Origin: Periconia sp. R9002
Lineage: Eukaryota; Ascomycota; Dothideomycetes; Pleosporales; Periconiaceae
DNA length: 64,000 bases
Assembly: GCA_023627715.1 (NCBI GenBank)
Contig: JAMAHW010000013.1
Location: 576,786-640,785 of the forward strand
Direction: 5' to 3'
This document shows, piece by piece, positions 47,333 to 58,599 of this stretch. The notes under the pieces are model-generated. The model worked only from the letters and a program-made list of their open reading frames with translations, was not told where the DNA came from and did no database searches. How positions within the stretch are numbered: the first letter of the stretch is position 1; each line of letters starts with the position of its first letter. The position numbers and the translations under genes were made by a program.

Positions 47333-48259
47333 GATGGTGTGTTGATGTCGTAGATTGCTAATATTCCAATTTTGGAATGAGATTGCGTCGTGAGGTTTTA
47401 GAAAGTGTGCGAAAACGGTACGTATACGAGTATGGGGGTGATAATAAAGTGATTTGTGAAGGTGTGCATATCCAATTGAATTTCTAGCTATCTAGATGAT
47501 GTGGGTTGAGGCGGGAGTACCGAGTGGGGTATTCAGAGCCGACACTACTGATATTCGGTCGTATTCACGAGCATTCTGCGAATTCCGTGGATGATTTGTG
47601 GATTTTGACACTTGGCTTTATTTGCGGATCATGTGAAGCTCTGTCCAATCAAGGAATTGGCGGTGCGTTCAAGGTTGAGGGGATTGACTGGACCTTTTAT
47701 GTTTGGATGATGTGTGTGGGGTAGAAACGGTTGGCTGTTTTACAGGCACACGTGGATGAAGATTTAACTATAGTTGACGCATTACCACGTATATGTATAT
47801 CTACGAGTAGTGTACCGTTGATACACAATAATTTCTTCAAATGCTCAATGTCTCTAGGTACCATGAGGTTTCATCCGAACGAAGGAGTTACATCGACATT
47901 TGATCCTTCCTAGATGTATACATGATTTTGGCAACACAGATCGCATATGGTGAGGCAGAACCAATTATATTAGAGAAAAAGTTGTAATTATTCATCAAAC
48001 TAAAACCAATTGTACAAGCAGGCACCGAACTGTGTAGAAGAGTGGACGTTCTATGACCGTGCCTTAGAGCACAGGCACCGGCTCTATGTGTGGCCTATAT
48101 CTGCTACCAAAGTTTTTCGCAATCTCATCAATACGGCATTCATGCGTTTCTGCAAACACAGCGTAGCAAGTGATCTCAACTCCCCTCTCAAAATAAGCAA
48201 AGAAACACCGCATCTCCCTCCACCCCCAAACCTCAACCAACCATCTCCCCCACCCACAC
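47333..48259. other. GNAT promoter and caleosin 3' flank
   Basis: A 927-bp spacer between two minus-strand genes; no supported coding sequence. AT content rises toward the right. Confidence 0.4.
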
Positions 48260-49270
48260 TTACTCATTCCACTCCCTCCCCCTCGCCCTCCTCTCCGCAA
48301 TCCTATAAAAAATACTCCCATCAAAAACCCCTCTAATATCCTCCTTCGCCATCTTCCCATCCTTGGGCCAAAGCATAATATACGTCGCCAACCACTCAAA
48401 AACAAACCCACCCCACCCAATCGGATCATTCACATTCCGCTGCCCCTTCAACATCTCGACCAAATCCCAAACCGTCACGTAATCCCTCCCGTCAGCATAC
48501 TTTGTGAAAATCTCCTCAAACTTCTGCGGCACGAAGCGGCCCTCCTGGTCGTAGGTGCCGCTGTCGGAGCCGTGGCTCGCGCGGTGGATGCGCGAGATCC
48601 ACACGCGGAAGAAGGGGTCCGGCAGCCAGGAGGGGCTCGTCGGGTACGAGAAGTTGACGTGGATGATGAAGGCGGCTATGATGCAAAGGAGGAAGTGGAA
48701 GCCGAGTTTTTGGAAGCCGATGAAGGTGTCGGAGGGATAGAGGATGCCGTCGCGGTCGCAGTCGAAGAAGTCGCAGTGTTGTTGGAGGACGGTTTCGTGT
48801 GAGTGCTTCTTGGACCAGTCTTTGTAAGTTGTGCCGTTGGGGTGTTCTTGGTCTGGGGCGATGTTGGCGCGCGCGGTACCTGGGGTGTTGGGTTAGTTGT
48901 TTCCTTTGTTTGATAGGAGAGATCAAGAGGTACCTGGGTTGCGGAGTTTAAGATCCGACTCGTCAGGGTTATACGGTTTTCGTATCTCCGTTATGATTTG
49001 CGTAGGTATCGACGATACAATCGGTTGCTTGCTTTCGCTCTTCTTCGCGAAGGTGTTGGGGTAGGAATTGTGAAGATTATTCATTTTTGCGTGATTAGAG
49101 TGGTTGTTTTTGGCTTCGACGGCATCTTCGTTATTCACAGAATCTGCCTTCTGATTCTTCTGTTCCATCGAAAAGTCCTTCTGACTCTGCTCATCCAAGC
49201 GCGATTTCTTTTGCGGCAGAATCTCCTCGAGACTTTGATCACCGGTCGCTAAAAGATACGCAGACGACAT
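48260..49270 (-). CDS. Caleosin / peroxygenase
   Basis: Exons 48934..49270 and 48260..48879 with a 54-nt intron; 318 residues. Caleosins are heme-containing, calcium-binding peroxygenases of lipid droplets and ER that oxidise fatty acids with hydroperoxides. Residues 1-130 are a Lys/Asn/Ser-rich extension. The calcium loop starts at D152 (D-C-D-R-D-G), with the proximal heme-ligand histidine at 147 and the second histidine at 215 in HGSDSG. The membrane-associated stretch FHFLLCIIAAFIIHVNF (173-189) is followed by the proline-knot-like PTSPSWLPDPFF (192-203). The C-terminal EF and helices (GRFVPQKFEEIFTKYADGRDYVTVWDLVEML) are intact. Both heme histidines and the calcium acids are present, so activity is plausible. 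Confidence 0.92.
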
Positions 49271-50010
49271 GAGAGTTTCCCTTCAAATAAACACAAAATT
49301 ACTTCTTACCTGACATAGGAACTACTAGGTACATTATATATTGTTTGTATTTTGAATATCCCTGCTGTTGGATTCTTCGCTGGAAACAAGTAGTCATGAC
49401 ATCAACCTGACGGTTACACCCCTTGTTACATCAAGTCTAGTAAGGACGGGATACGAGACCGAGACCAAGTGGATCGATCCCGCAAGTGAGTTGTTTGACT
49501 TTCACATGTTAATGCGTAGAGCGTGCAATTTACTTGTAACCGGTTATCTCTGTAAGTTAGGTTACTGTAACTTTGGTAGAAGAAAGGTTGTTCCGCGGAA
49601 CCGGTGCAGACTTGGCAGGCACAAGAACTCGGAAGCTCGGGTAGACTTGCAATCAACAATGACCAATAGACGCATTCATATTCTTCATCTCAGTATTAGA
49701 CATCTCGTCCTTCCATACTCCATGAGAGTATGATGAAATCCCGAATCAATCAAATATGCCTATATCCTACGAGGATTTTGGTGGTGCAACCTGCTACAAT
49801 TTATTTCATACGCGCGAGAGGAGACACGGCATGCAGCAACACACATCCAAAGCGCTTGAAAATTATCTTCGATCATGAGATTTCATTGATGAATTCGTTG
49901 ACCCGAGTTGATGAATAGCGAACTGCAAGAAATAACATCTAGCTAAGCCCCCAGCGCCAGTACCGTTTGGACAAGATATAGTGGTTGAAAATTGTGGACA
50001 CCACCGCCTA
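49271..50010. other. Caleosin promoter and RabGAP 3' flank
   Basis: A 740-bp spacer between two minus-strand genes. Frames on both strands are short and without domain. Confidence 0.4.
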
Positions 50011-53000
50011 CTACCTCTCAAACTCCAAAACTCTTCTACTAGCGTCACTGGCACTTCTGTTTCTGGTTGGCTTGATTTCACCTGTCGCTGTCCCTTCATC
50101 AGGAGTCAGCAGCTCTGGAACGCCCTCCTTTGCTACGGCATCGACGCCGGCGGTCTCGGCCCCTTCAAGTAGATCCGCATCTTTAGCATGGCCCTCTTCC
50201 TCTTCTTCGTCGTCCTCCCGGCCATGTCTCGCTTCTTTGTCCATCTCCTGTTGTGCTTCATCCATTCGTCGCCGAACCTCTGCAGCGACACGCATACCGT
50301 CGCTGACTATGTTGTCCAGCATACCCCTCAGACCCTTTCCTGGAGGAACTATGCCTGCTCCAGCACCACCAATCACACCACCCATTCCTGCTGAGGCTGT
50401 CGCCACTTGTTTACCAGCATTAGAGAATGTAGTAAGGTTAGCGGAGCTGGATGAAGTTGCAAGCGGCGTATCTGAAAGACGGAAAGAAGAAGAGAAGCCA
50501 ACTTCAAAAAACTGCTCGAGGATTTCGTCGGCTAGGATTACCATACGGAAGGTTGGTAGAGTGATGTACAGTGGCTTGTTCGGGTCCAGGGCAGCGTTGG
50601 CGGCCTTGGCCTTTTCTGTTCTTCCTCCCATATCGGACTCATCTGAGCCAGTTCTTTCTATAGGTGACGGGGGTTCCTTTCCAGCATCGTCCGGTTTCTT
50701 TCGTTTTGATGAGGATTTGGTCTTTTCCGTGGTGGGTGTGGTAGGCTCCGACCCGAAATCTATCAGGTCATCTTCGTCATCCCCGATGGCAAAACTATCC
50801 AGATCTTCCTTTACGGCATCAGTTGCATCGTTTCCTTGGTTGGAAGGATGGTCGGGATCGGCATATTCAAAACACCTTCTGATGAAAGCAGAGACGCTAC
50901 TCAGGAACTGCTCGTCTCGTGTGCTTCGTTCTGGATTTTCTGTAGTCGTAACATCGCTCAATGAGTGGGAGGGGCTCAATGTGCCTCTCCGCGAAAGAAA
51001 CAGGAGTGCTTCTGAAATCCTTAAGATGCCTTCACGGTCCACCCGGCCATCACCGTCATCATCGTACAGCTCAAAAAAGTAGCTAATGTTCGACATGATG
51101 TCGCTAGAGCCTTTCACGGCAGCGAACCCGGTCACGACATTTTGCAAAGACAAGGAATCGGCCATGTCTGAATCCCAGCGTCTGAACAGCCGCCTCATGA
51201 AGTCGTGCTCGGCAGGTTCCGGACCTGTCCCCCAAGGCGACGTAGGTGGGCGACTTCTGGTACTGCCTCCAAAGTATGAGTGCGAGGCGCCGTTGGTCTC
51301 TGGCGGTGAGCTGGGTGAGTCGGTTATCGCCCATTTGGCAATGCCTTTGTATAGTGTCAGTTATGCGCGGTAAGTTGGGTAAAAGTGCCTACAACTTACT
51401 CGCTAGAAACTCTCTAAAAGCGTCGTAATCCATTTGGGTCGGGCTGGGACCAAGCGCAACCCTCCCCTTTTCTACGTTGTTGCTGGAAAACCCAGCAACG
51501 ATCTCGGTAGCCTTGCTTCTTCCAGCCTTTGCTTTTCTTTCTGCTTCTTGTTGCATAATCTCCGCACGCTGCTGTCGATCATAAAGCACCTGGTAAAATC
51601 TATCGTAGAGGAAACCCAAGTCATTGACACTTAATTTTTTACTTTCCGGTCCAAGATTTCTAATCGACGTACGCTTAGTGAAGCTTTCAATGTTCTCGAG
51701 GACTGCGGCTTTGTGCTTTGATCGTTGCTCGGAGATAGTGTTCTGGGTGATGCCCGCGAATTCCTTGAATGCCACAACCATCAATTCCTGGAACCTTGTG
51801 ACTGCACGGAGTTTTGGATTTTCCGACTTGGGATGTGCAGACTCATCAAGTCTAGCGAAGTATGACTTGAGCACTGATATAAAGGTGCCATCATCGGCTG
51901 CATCCAGCAACTCCTCCCCGTTGATTCGAAGAATTGCCAACCCGATTTGGAACAAGACTTTAGGGCCCTCCAAAAAGAAGACATCCAATACACGAAAGGC
52001 GAAAACCAGAGGCATGGAGTTGATGTAGAGTGAAAGGAACCAAGGCAAAGATACGACGGAAAGTTGAATGTCAGACTTGACAAGGTGATCCCATAATATG
52101 GGCATAGTCTTCTCTACCAGCGACTCGAAAACACGCTGATCAAGTAAAGTGCCATACATGGTGGTGGAATAGTACCCTGGCAATAAGCGGTCACACAAAA
52201 CGGAAAGGAGAAAAAATGCTTGCGACTCAGACATGTAACTTGTTCAATTAGAGATGTATTCAACTGGTAAAGGGGAACAACATACATGAGTAACGCAGCC
52301 ACAACAATGTTCATTGCTTGGCAATATCCGACTTCTGTATTTGTCCAGCTGTAGGCGGTCAAAACTCTTCGCAGTCTGCCGATTCCTTCTTCACTCTGGA
52401 AGCCTGGATATTCCGGAAGACTTCTGTTCAAGTCCTTTTCTATCTCATCTATGGCAAGCGATTCTCGACCTGAGAAGCGGGCCAGTGTCTCGGTGTACAG
52501 TTTTGGGTTCTGTAAGCGGAGGAAAAATGAGCCCGAAGCAAGCTCCCATATTTCGCCTCGGAGTCTGTTGGGTAGACCGACTCGGATAAGTTTGTGGAAG
52601 GTCGGCTGGCGGATCAGTGTGACATTGCGCCCATTTTCTGTCGGGAGTGTCAGTCTACGTCATTCCCTGTCCATTGCAGCGACGTACCTCGAAGATACTC
52701 TTTCCACAATCTTATCTTTGTCGCATCTCTGAGCTTCCTGGCATTTCCAGGATATCGGAATATCAAACCAAGACCTGTGTCAGGGTGTTCCCTTGCCGGT
52801 TTCGCCTGCTCCCCGCCCGCCTTCTTGTCATCGTCCACATCGAGAAGATATTCAGTGTAACAGTCGCGCACTATTTTCCTGAGGTTGTCAATCTCCTTGA
52901 CGCCCTCCCGTAGGCCCTTTTTCAGCCCATCGCAGAATCGCTCGCAGGCTGGCCGAGATCCTGCAAGCTGGATTGTAAGTTTCTGTCCACTGGGAGGCTT

Positions 53001-53495
53001 GCCCTTTACGTCAGGGATTCCGTTCCAGGTGGTTATAGCCAAGGCAAACATGTAGCTTTGGCTGTGTAACCGTTCTACCCTTCGAATCGCGCATAGAGGG
53101 AGGGTGAAGCCATTTCCTGCCGGACCAGTTCCGTGTGTCTGTCCGGTGAAGCTACTGGAGGAGCTCAGGCTGGCAGTGTTTGCGAAGCTGGAGGCTTGGG
53201 TAGAGAAGCAGAGGTACTGCTCGCTAAGATGTAGCTTGCCGACATAGTGGTTACCCTGACTCCGTTCCTTTTCCGAGGATGGGTCATCGGGAGAGCCCCG
53301 CGTTGTGTGGTGGGGAGAAAGGGTGAGTTCGGCAGTGATTTCTTGCAGCGGGTTCTGCGAATCGGGGAGACGGAACTGGTGGCGGAACAGGGTGGCTTTG
53401 GTAGGACGCTGGTTGGAGGTGGTAGGTCCAGCTATGTTGAGCGTTGGTTCAATGAACTGCTGAGCCTTCTGCACCAGGCTCGAGAGGGCAAACAT
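50011..53495 (-). CDS. GRAM-TBC-EF-hand Rab GTPase-activating protein
   Basis: Exons 52688..53495, 52286..52637, 51400..52238 and 50011..51344, giving 1110 residues; introns are 50, 47 and 55 nt. The architecture resembles TBC1D8/TBC1D9 and the yeast Gyp2 group. A GRAM-like domain (about 50-190: [30 protein letters not shown]) would bind membrane lipids. The TBC domain (about 290-500) has the arginine finger R341 in I-x-x-D-x-x-R and the glutamine finger Q376 in Y-x-Q, so GAP catalysis is expected. An EF-hand-like loop D-x-D-x-D-G lies at 761-766. The acidic, Ser-rich remainder ends in a charged tail. The third exon begins inside the TBC core; the 47-nt intron with acceptor AACAAG restores the conserved LLIYMSE. 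Confidence 0.93.
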
Positions 53496-54059
53496 GGCGG
53501 CTGCAGGTGGCCTGCTGCAAAGGCTATGGGGAAACAAGGACGAATACAGATCTATGTTACAGAGAGAAAAAACGTGTGCCTCATGGCGAGAGTAGGGTGT
53601 ACATGCATTCACTCCAGGGTCAGCTTGAGGGGAAGCATGCGGACATAGGGCTGGGCTGTCGAGAGAGGGTCGCACTTACCGGCGCCTCGACGCACAGACC
53701 CCACCTTAATGGCCAGCAGCTTGGCACAATACCTACATACACCACTCCAGACGAATACCTAGGTACATGACCGGACATTCTCTGGCGCGCCTAGTTTTAT
53801 AAATATACATGTTCAACAACACACGCAAGACGAAACATATCCGCCAATGTCATCATTTGACTTTTCATGATATTGTACATCTGCCGGCTTCTAAATGTCG
53901 GTAGGGTTCGGTGTGGCCTCACCAGCTCTTCCGCTCCCACCATTACTTTCTCTCTCTCTCTCTCTTCCGCCACAACCGATTGACCACCGACTTTTGATGA
54001 CCCAAATTCAATTTTGTAACGCCTGGTAGGCACCCTTCTTAGGCAGCCTTTGAGCACGC
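53496..54059. other. RabGAP promoter and SDR 3' flank
   Basis: A 564-bp spacer. Contains a (TC)8 run at 53949-53964; no gene was seen. Confidence 0.45.
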
Positions 54060-55347
54060 CTACGTGCAAGTATAGGCACCGTCAACGCGTAAATCCGCAC
54101 CCTGGGGTGTTGTTAGTGATTTGCATCTGGTTGAACATGCCGTCATATGCTTACAGTAACATAGAGACTAGCGTCGCTAATAAGGAATGTGACGGCTCCC
54201 ATCAGATCCTCTGGTCGGCCCATTTTTCCCACAGGAATGAGCGATGTCCACTGCTTTTGAAGCGCGGGGTTATCGTCGAGAATCTTCTTGGTACTGTCTC
54301 TCGTCAGCAGTTTGTTCCGCAGGCAGGGTATACATTCACGGTACTCACAGTGCAGTGAGCATGTAGCCGGGCGAAATGCAATTCACGCGGATGCCTGCGC
54401 TTGCCCACTCGACTGCCAAACTGGCTGCAAGATGTCGTACTGCTGCTTTGGCTGCGTTGTAAGGTGCTTGGGGTTGAGGGACGTTGACAATGGAACCAGA
54501 CATGCTACCAATCATGACGATGCTTCCTGGTGACTGCCTCTCCATCAAATGCTTCGCGACGGCCACGGCGTAAAGGTAGGTACCGTCCACATTCACACCC
54601 CAGAGCTTCTGCATGCGGTCGTGAGGATACGAAATGGCATCGTAGTTCTCGGTAAAACCGGCAGACGTAACCAGATGGTCAACTTTGCCATGGTCTTTCA
54701 AGATTTCGGCCAGCGACTGATTGACTGAGGTGGGACTGGAGACGTCACAGTAGTGAGCAGTAACTTTGGGGACTCTATGGAAGTTGCGCGTATTAGCGAG
54801 CAAGCCAAAAAAAAGAAAATACGAAGAGGGCTCCTTACGCGCTTCCCGGGTTCTCTGCTTTGAATGTGTCGACAAGTCCCTGCGCTGACAGCTGACCTTC
54901 ATCCCTGTTCATGTCGACGATGGCAACGTCGGCTCCACTAGTGACCAGAGCTTGAGCCATGACAAAGCCCAAGCCTCGCGCACCTCCCGTGACTACAGCC
55001 ACACGGCCCTCGAGGGAGAAGGAGGCCAGGGTTCGCTTGTTGTGGACACCGCCTCGTCCTTGGACAGGTTGAGAACGAGGAAGGTCATCTTCCTCTGGGT
55101 ACTCGACACGGATATTATCCTGGGTTCGAGCATATTGACCTTCGTGATCACCGCTTTCGCCGGGCTGGCCGGCTGTAGTTGCTGCGTCGACGTCGTCACG
55201 GGAGGATTTGTCTTGGAATGAGTATGGAGAAGAAGAGAAGACTCGCATGGAAGCTCCCACAGGTTGGGGGATTTTGGGAGCAGCAGATGGAGGAGCTTGC
55301 AGGCGGGCAGCTCGCGCCAATTGGCGGGCGAGGTTGAGCCTGAACAT
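54060..55347 (-). CDS. Short-chain dehydrogenase/reductase, probably mitochondrial
   Basis: Exons 54839..55347, 54349..54774, 54155..54293 and 54060..54101, giving 371 residues; introns are 64, 55 and 53 nt. It is a classical SDR. The cofactor motif TGGARGLG is at 120-127, with an aspartate (D145) after strand 2 that favours NAD. The catalytic S262, Y275 and K279 are all present (Y-N-A-A-K). The PEDLMGAVTFLISDAS and GADLRVDGAYTCT C-terminus complete the fold; the family tends to act on sugars or polyols (D-arabinitol or sorbose reductase-like), which is inference. The first 45 residues are Arg/Ala-rich without acids and contain RVFSSS, a typical mitochondrial presequence. Residues 50-100 are an acidic linker not usual in SDRs. 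Confidence 0.9.
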
Positions 55348-56349
55348 GGTGCTGGAATGCAATTGAAGAGGTGAAGGGAGGAGGAAAAGGGGAGTGGAGG
55401 AGGAAGGGGGGGATGGAGGGGATTGAAACCCACGATGTGGTACGAGTCAAACTATCGTGACCACTGACGACGCTTCTAGCTGGACTCGGGAAGCCGGAGC
55501 TTATAAGCAGGCGGCGCCTAGGCTCAACAGAAATGAAATTGGGGGAGTAAAAGGAGCGAGAGAAGCTGCAGCTGCAGGGAAAAAGTTGGGCAGTGAAGAA
55601 GGGGAGTGGGCAGGCAAGGACGTAAAAGGAGAAATCATAGTCTTTGAAAAATGTACAGCGCGTCGAGCTGGACACCGACAAAGAGGCACCGCACCGAGCA
55701 TACCGGCGTAGCTAGCTAGCGACCTACCCCCTCCCTTCCCCATCATTGCCTTGGCTGCCCCCCACGGAATCCATCCCACTCCCGCTTCCACCGTGACGTC
55801 TAGCGGCGCTTAGGCTGGGATTGGATCGGTTAGGATCGTCGACTGTTAAGGCTCGCTTACCCCCAAATCTTTCCTCTTTCCCTTTCCGCGCCTCTGGCTT
55901 CCATGGCATTTTGTGGAGAAGACGGGCGACATTGAAGCCATCGTGACCCGTCACCGCCAGTCACGGCCCAACGGTGCCTAGAGTTGTTGTTGTTGTTGTT
56001 GCACCCCACCCCACCACGCCACGCCACTCACATCTCTCTCCTCCCATCACCTTTTCACCTCAGTCAGTCCAACCCGAACCGAAGAGCCACCGCATCCTTC
56101 CCCTCCTAAACCAATTCCATCCGGCCTGCCCACGAACTAGCACACACCGTTTGTACGTGTGCGCCCTGTCCTCCCTCTCTCGTTGATTGTTTCGCCGCCC
56201 GCCCTGCCGCCCTGCCTGCCTTATGTGCTCCGTCCGCGAACCATGTTATGCAATCATCAATCATTGCATAATACGGTTTGATCGTCCTCAACAAACCCTA
56301 CTGACCATACCGTAGCAGAAAGGGTCTTCTGGGGTCCCTGCGCCTTGTC
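55348..56349. promoter_or_regulatory. Divergent promoter region, SDR / inositol phosphatase
   Basis: A 1002-bp spacer between divergent start codons, with a (GTT)6 trinucleotide run at 55983-56000 and CT-rich stretches right of it. No gene was seen. Confidence 0.45.
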
Positions 56350-57633
56350 ATGCTCAGTCTATACGTACTCACCTTCAACTGCGGCTGCGAGCTGGTGAAC
56401 CCCGAGTATCTTGCTCCTTCACTCTTCGACGCTCTGCCCGCCGCTGCTCCCATTCCAGATGTTTTCGCAATCTCCCTCCAAGAAATTGCACCCATCGCTG
56501 AATCCTTCCTCGGTGGCTCCCATCTGAAACCTTACCTTGACCGCATATCTACCACGGTCCATCTCGCCACAGACTTACACAGCAATGGCAGCGAGCAGCT
56601 TCAACACGTGGCAACTCGCAGCCTGGGCATGACCGCCCTACTGATCTTTTCCAAAGCTCATGTCGCACAAAGAATACAATGGATACAAGCAGCAGCGGTC
56701 GGCGTCGGCTATTGGAACATGGGCAACAAAGGCGCCGTCGCAATGCGCCTAGGTCTGTCGTCAGAGAGTTCGAGTGACACGCTCAACCTGGCCTTTGCAG
56801 CTGCTCACCTGGCTCCCGCCGAGAAAAACGCGGAGCTCCGGAATCAAGACTGGGAGAATATTGTGCGCAACCTGGTGTTCCACAATGATCACGACTCACT
56901 GTATAGTTTCAGCGACCAAATGCTACTCACGTCCCCTGGGGATTCGCCTTCCAACAACAATACCTTGTTCGCTCCTGGAAGCCACCTAATATTTGCCGGA
57001 GACTTAAACTATCGTACTTCTGATCAGCCACCTATGCCCGACTCTTATAAAAGCTACCCCCAACCTACTGCTGATGAATCGTCTCCACAACATTTTTCAC
57101 ACCTGCTAAAGAAGGATCAACTTAGCCGGGAGAAGGATGCTAATCGAACACTCCATAGCCTTGAAGAACTGCCTATCAACTTTCCCCCTACGTACAAATA
57201 TGTCGTGCGCAAATCTCCATATGGGCAGAAACACTCTTCCTCAGACGAAGACGAGCAATTCGATTGGGCGAGGCATCGCTACCCAAGCTGGTGCGACCGA
57301 ATTCTATACCTACCCCCTCCTGTCCCTGCAAGACTCGAAGCGCACATCTATACCTCCCTTCCCGTACAGCCTACCTCAGACCACCGCCCAGTCGCACTTT
57401 CTCTAAGTGTAGATGACCGCCCGCTGCACCGAGATTCAAATGGCGTTCGGGTGAACCCGCCCTTCCCGCTCAATCCCAGCTGGCGTGTCCGACAGGATAC
57501 GGCTCGTAGGTGGGAGATCATTGTAGGCACTCTAGCGTACCTAGGTTTGACCAAGAAGGGCAATGCAATGGTAGTTGTCGCAACAGGTGCCGTGTTCGCG
57601 ACGTGGTACCTGAGCGCCTGGCTGAGAAGATGA
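56350..57633 (+). CDS. Inositol polyphosphate 5-phosphatase, tail-anchored
   Basis: An intronless gene of 427 residues. It has an IPPc (endonuclease/exonuclease/phosphatase) domain over nearly the whole chain: YVLTFNCG start, DVFAISLQEIAP (catalytic Glu 45), NMGNKGAVAMRL (123-133), GDLNYR (217-222), PSWCDRILY (312-320) and SDHRPV (343-348). All core catalytic motifs are intact, so removal of the 5-phosphate from inositol phosphates or phosphoinositides is expected. A hydrophobic segment near residues 406-423 followed by LRR at the end makes a tail anchor, so the enzyme probably sits on an internal membrane such as the ER with its active site in the cytosol (inference). There is no SAC1 or proline-rich region, unlike the synaptojanins. 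Confidence 0.93.
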   Translation: MLSLYVLTFNCGCELVNPEYLAPSLFDALPAAAPIPDVFAISLQEIAPIAESFLGGSHLKPYLDRISTTVHLATDLHSNGSEQLQHVATRSLGMTALLIFSKAHVAQRIQWIQAAAVGVGYWNMGNKGAVAMRLGLSSESSSDTLNLAFAAAHLAPAEKNAELRNQDWENIVRNLVFHNDHDSLYSFSDQMLLTSPGDSPSNNNTLFAPGSHLIFAGDLNYRTSDQPPMPDSYKSYPQPTADESSPQHFSHLLKKDQLSREKDANRTLHSLEELPINFPPTYKYVVRKSPYGQKHSSSDEDEQFDWARHRYPSWCDRILYLPPPVPARLEAHIYTSLPVQPTSDHRPVALSLSVDDRPLHRDSNGVRVNPPFPLNPSWRVRQDTARRWEIIVGTLAYLGLTKKGNAMVVVATGAVFATWYLSAWLRR

Positions 57634-58599
57634 TGCCGCATCCCATGTATTGGAGAATGCGGACAACAGACCAAGATCTAGACTAAATACAAGGATGTAA
57701 TTAACTATTAATTGTAGATATGAACAAGGGTGAATCATATATGCAGGTAATCCTACTATCCCAGATCTAGATTCAGAAATCAATACTTAATACGTATAAT
57801 AAGTATCATCCTTTCCATAGAGCATCCACTACACAAGTAGCATACAACTTTGCCAATATATGTCCATGGACTGCGGAATACGTGCACGATAGAATATGTT
57901 TCCTGGCCTCTTCTTAGATAAACATCGGTGCTTTGTAATATGTTGGTTTCTCAGGAGATTTAGAAGTACTGGATAAAGTTACTAAAGCGCCCTGCGTAGT
58001 CAAGAGTGACCTAGATCTAAGGCAACTCAAAGCGGGGTGAGGTAATACAGAGGGGTGTTGCATCGGGAAGCCACATGTCAGCAAATTAGTGTCCTAAATA
58101 TATTAAATAGAGGAGATGGGTCTAAATCCTAATCTGTAAAGAAATACAGTTCAGCTGAACGTCATGATATGCGGCATCCCGATGTAATATCCCTCTATAG
58201 GTGATCGACGTTCCAAAATGCCATGCCACTTCTAAGATCTAAGGAGGCTAAAGAAGGCCATGGGGGGTTATTGAAATATGACTGGCTCGGGACATGAATT
58301 CCGTCGGTTTTCATTCGTACAACTAATGAGAGCAAGTATTTCAAACTCTACGCATGGAGATCGTGCAAGTTTGTATCAAATCAAATTTAGCTATCGGGCT
58401 TTGTCTCTGCTGCTCTAGGGTTTTGGGGTATTTTTTCTTAGACAAAAAGCATTTACGGAGGTATGACCCGATGCTGGTTATCTCTGGAACCAATGGGTCT
58501 TATTCTCGACAACCCAAATATAAACCACTTCTCCCCTTGCGTGCCCCGCCTACTTCTCTGAGATCGACCTGTTCCAACATCAGTTTATGCCTTATTATC
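57634..58599. other. Inositol phosphatase 3' flank and NirA-like regulator promoter
   Basis: A 966-bp, AT-rich spacer between tandem plus-strand genes; no supported gene. The frame from 58354 into the regulator is open but starts in promoter-like sequence. Confidence 0.4.

Noticed and set aside
48516..48926. A 136-codon Arg/Pro-rich minus-strand frame.
   Set aside because: It is the wrong-frame shadow of the caleosin second exon, which carries the conserved residues.
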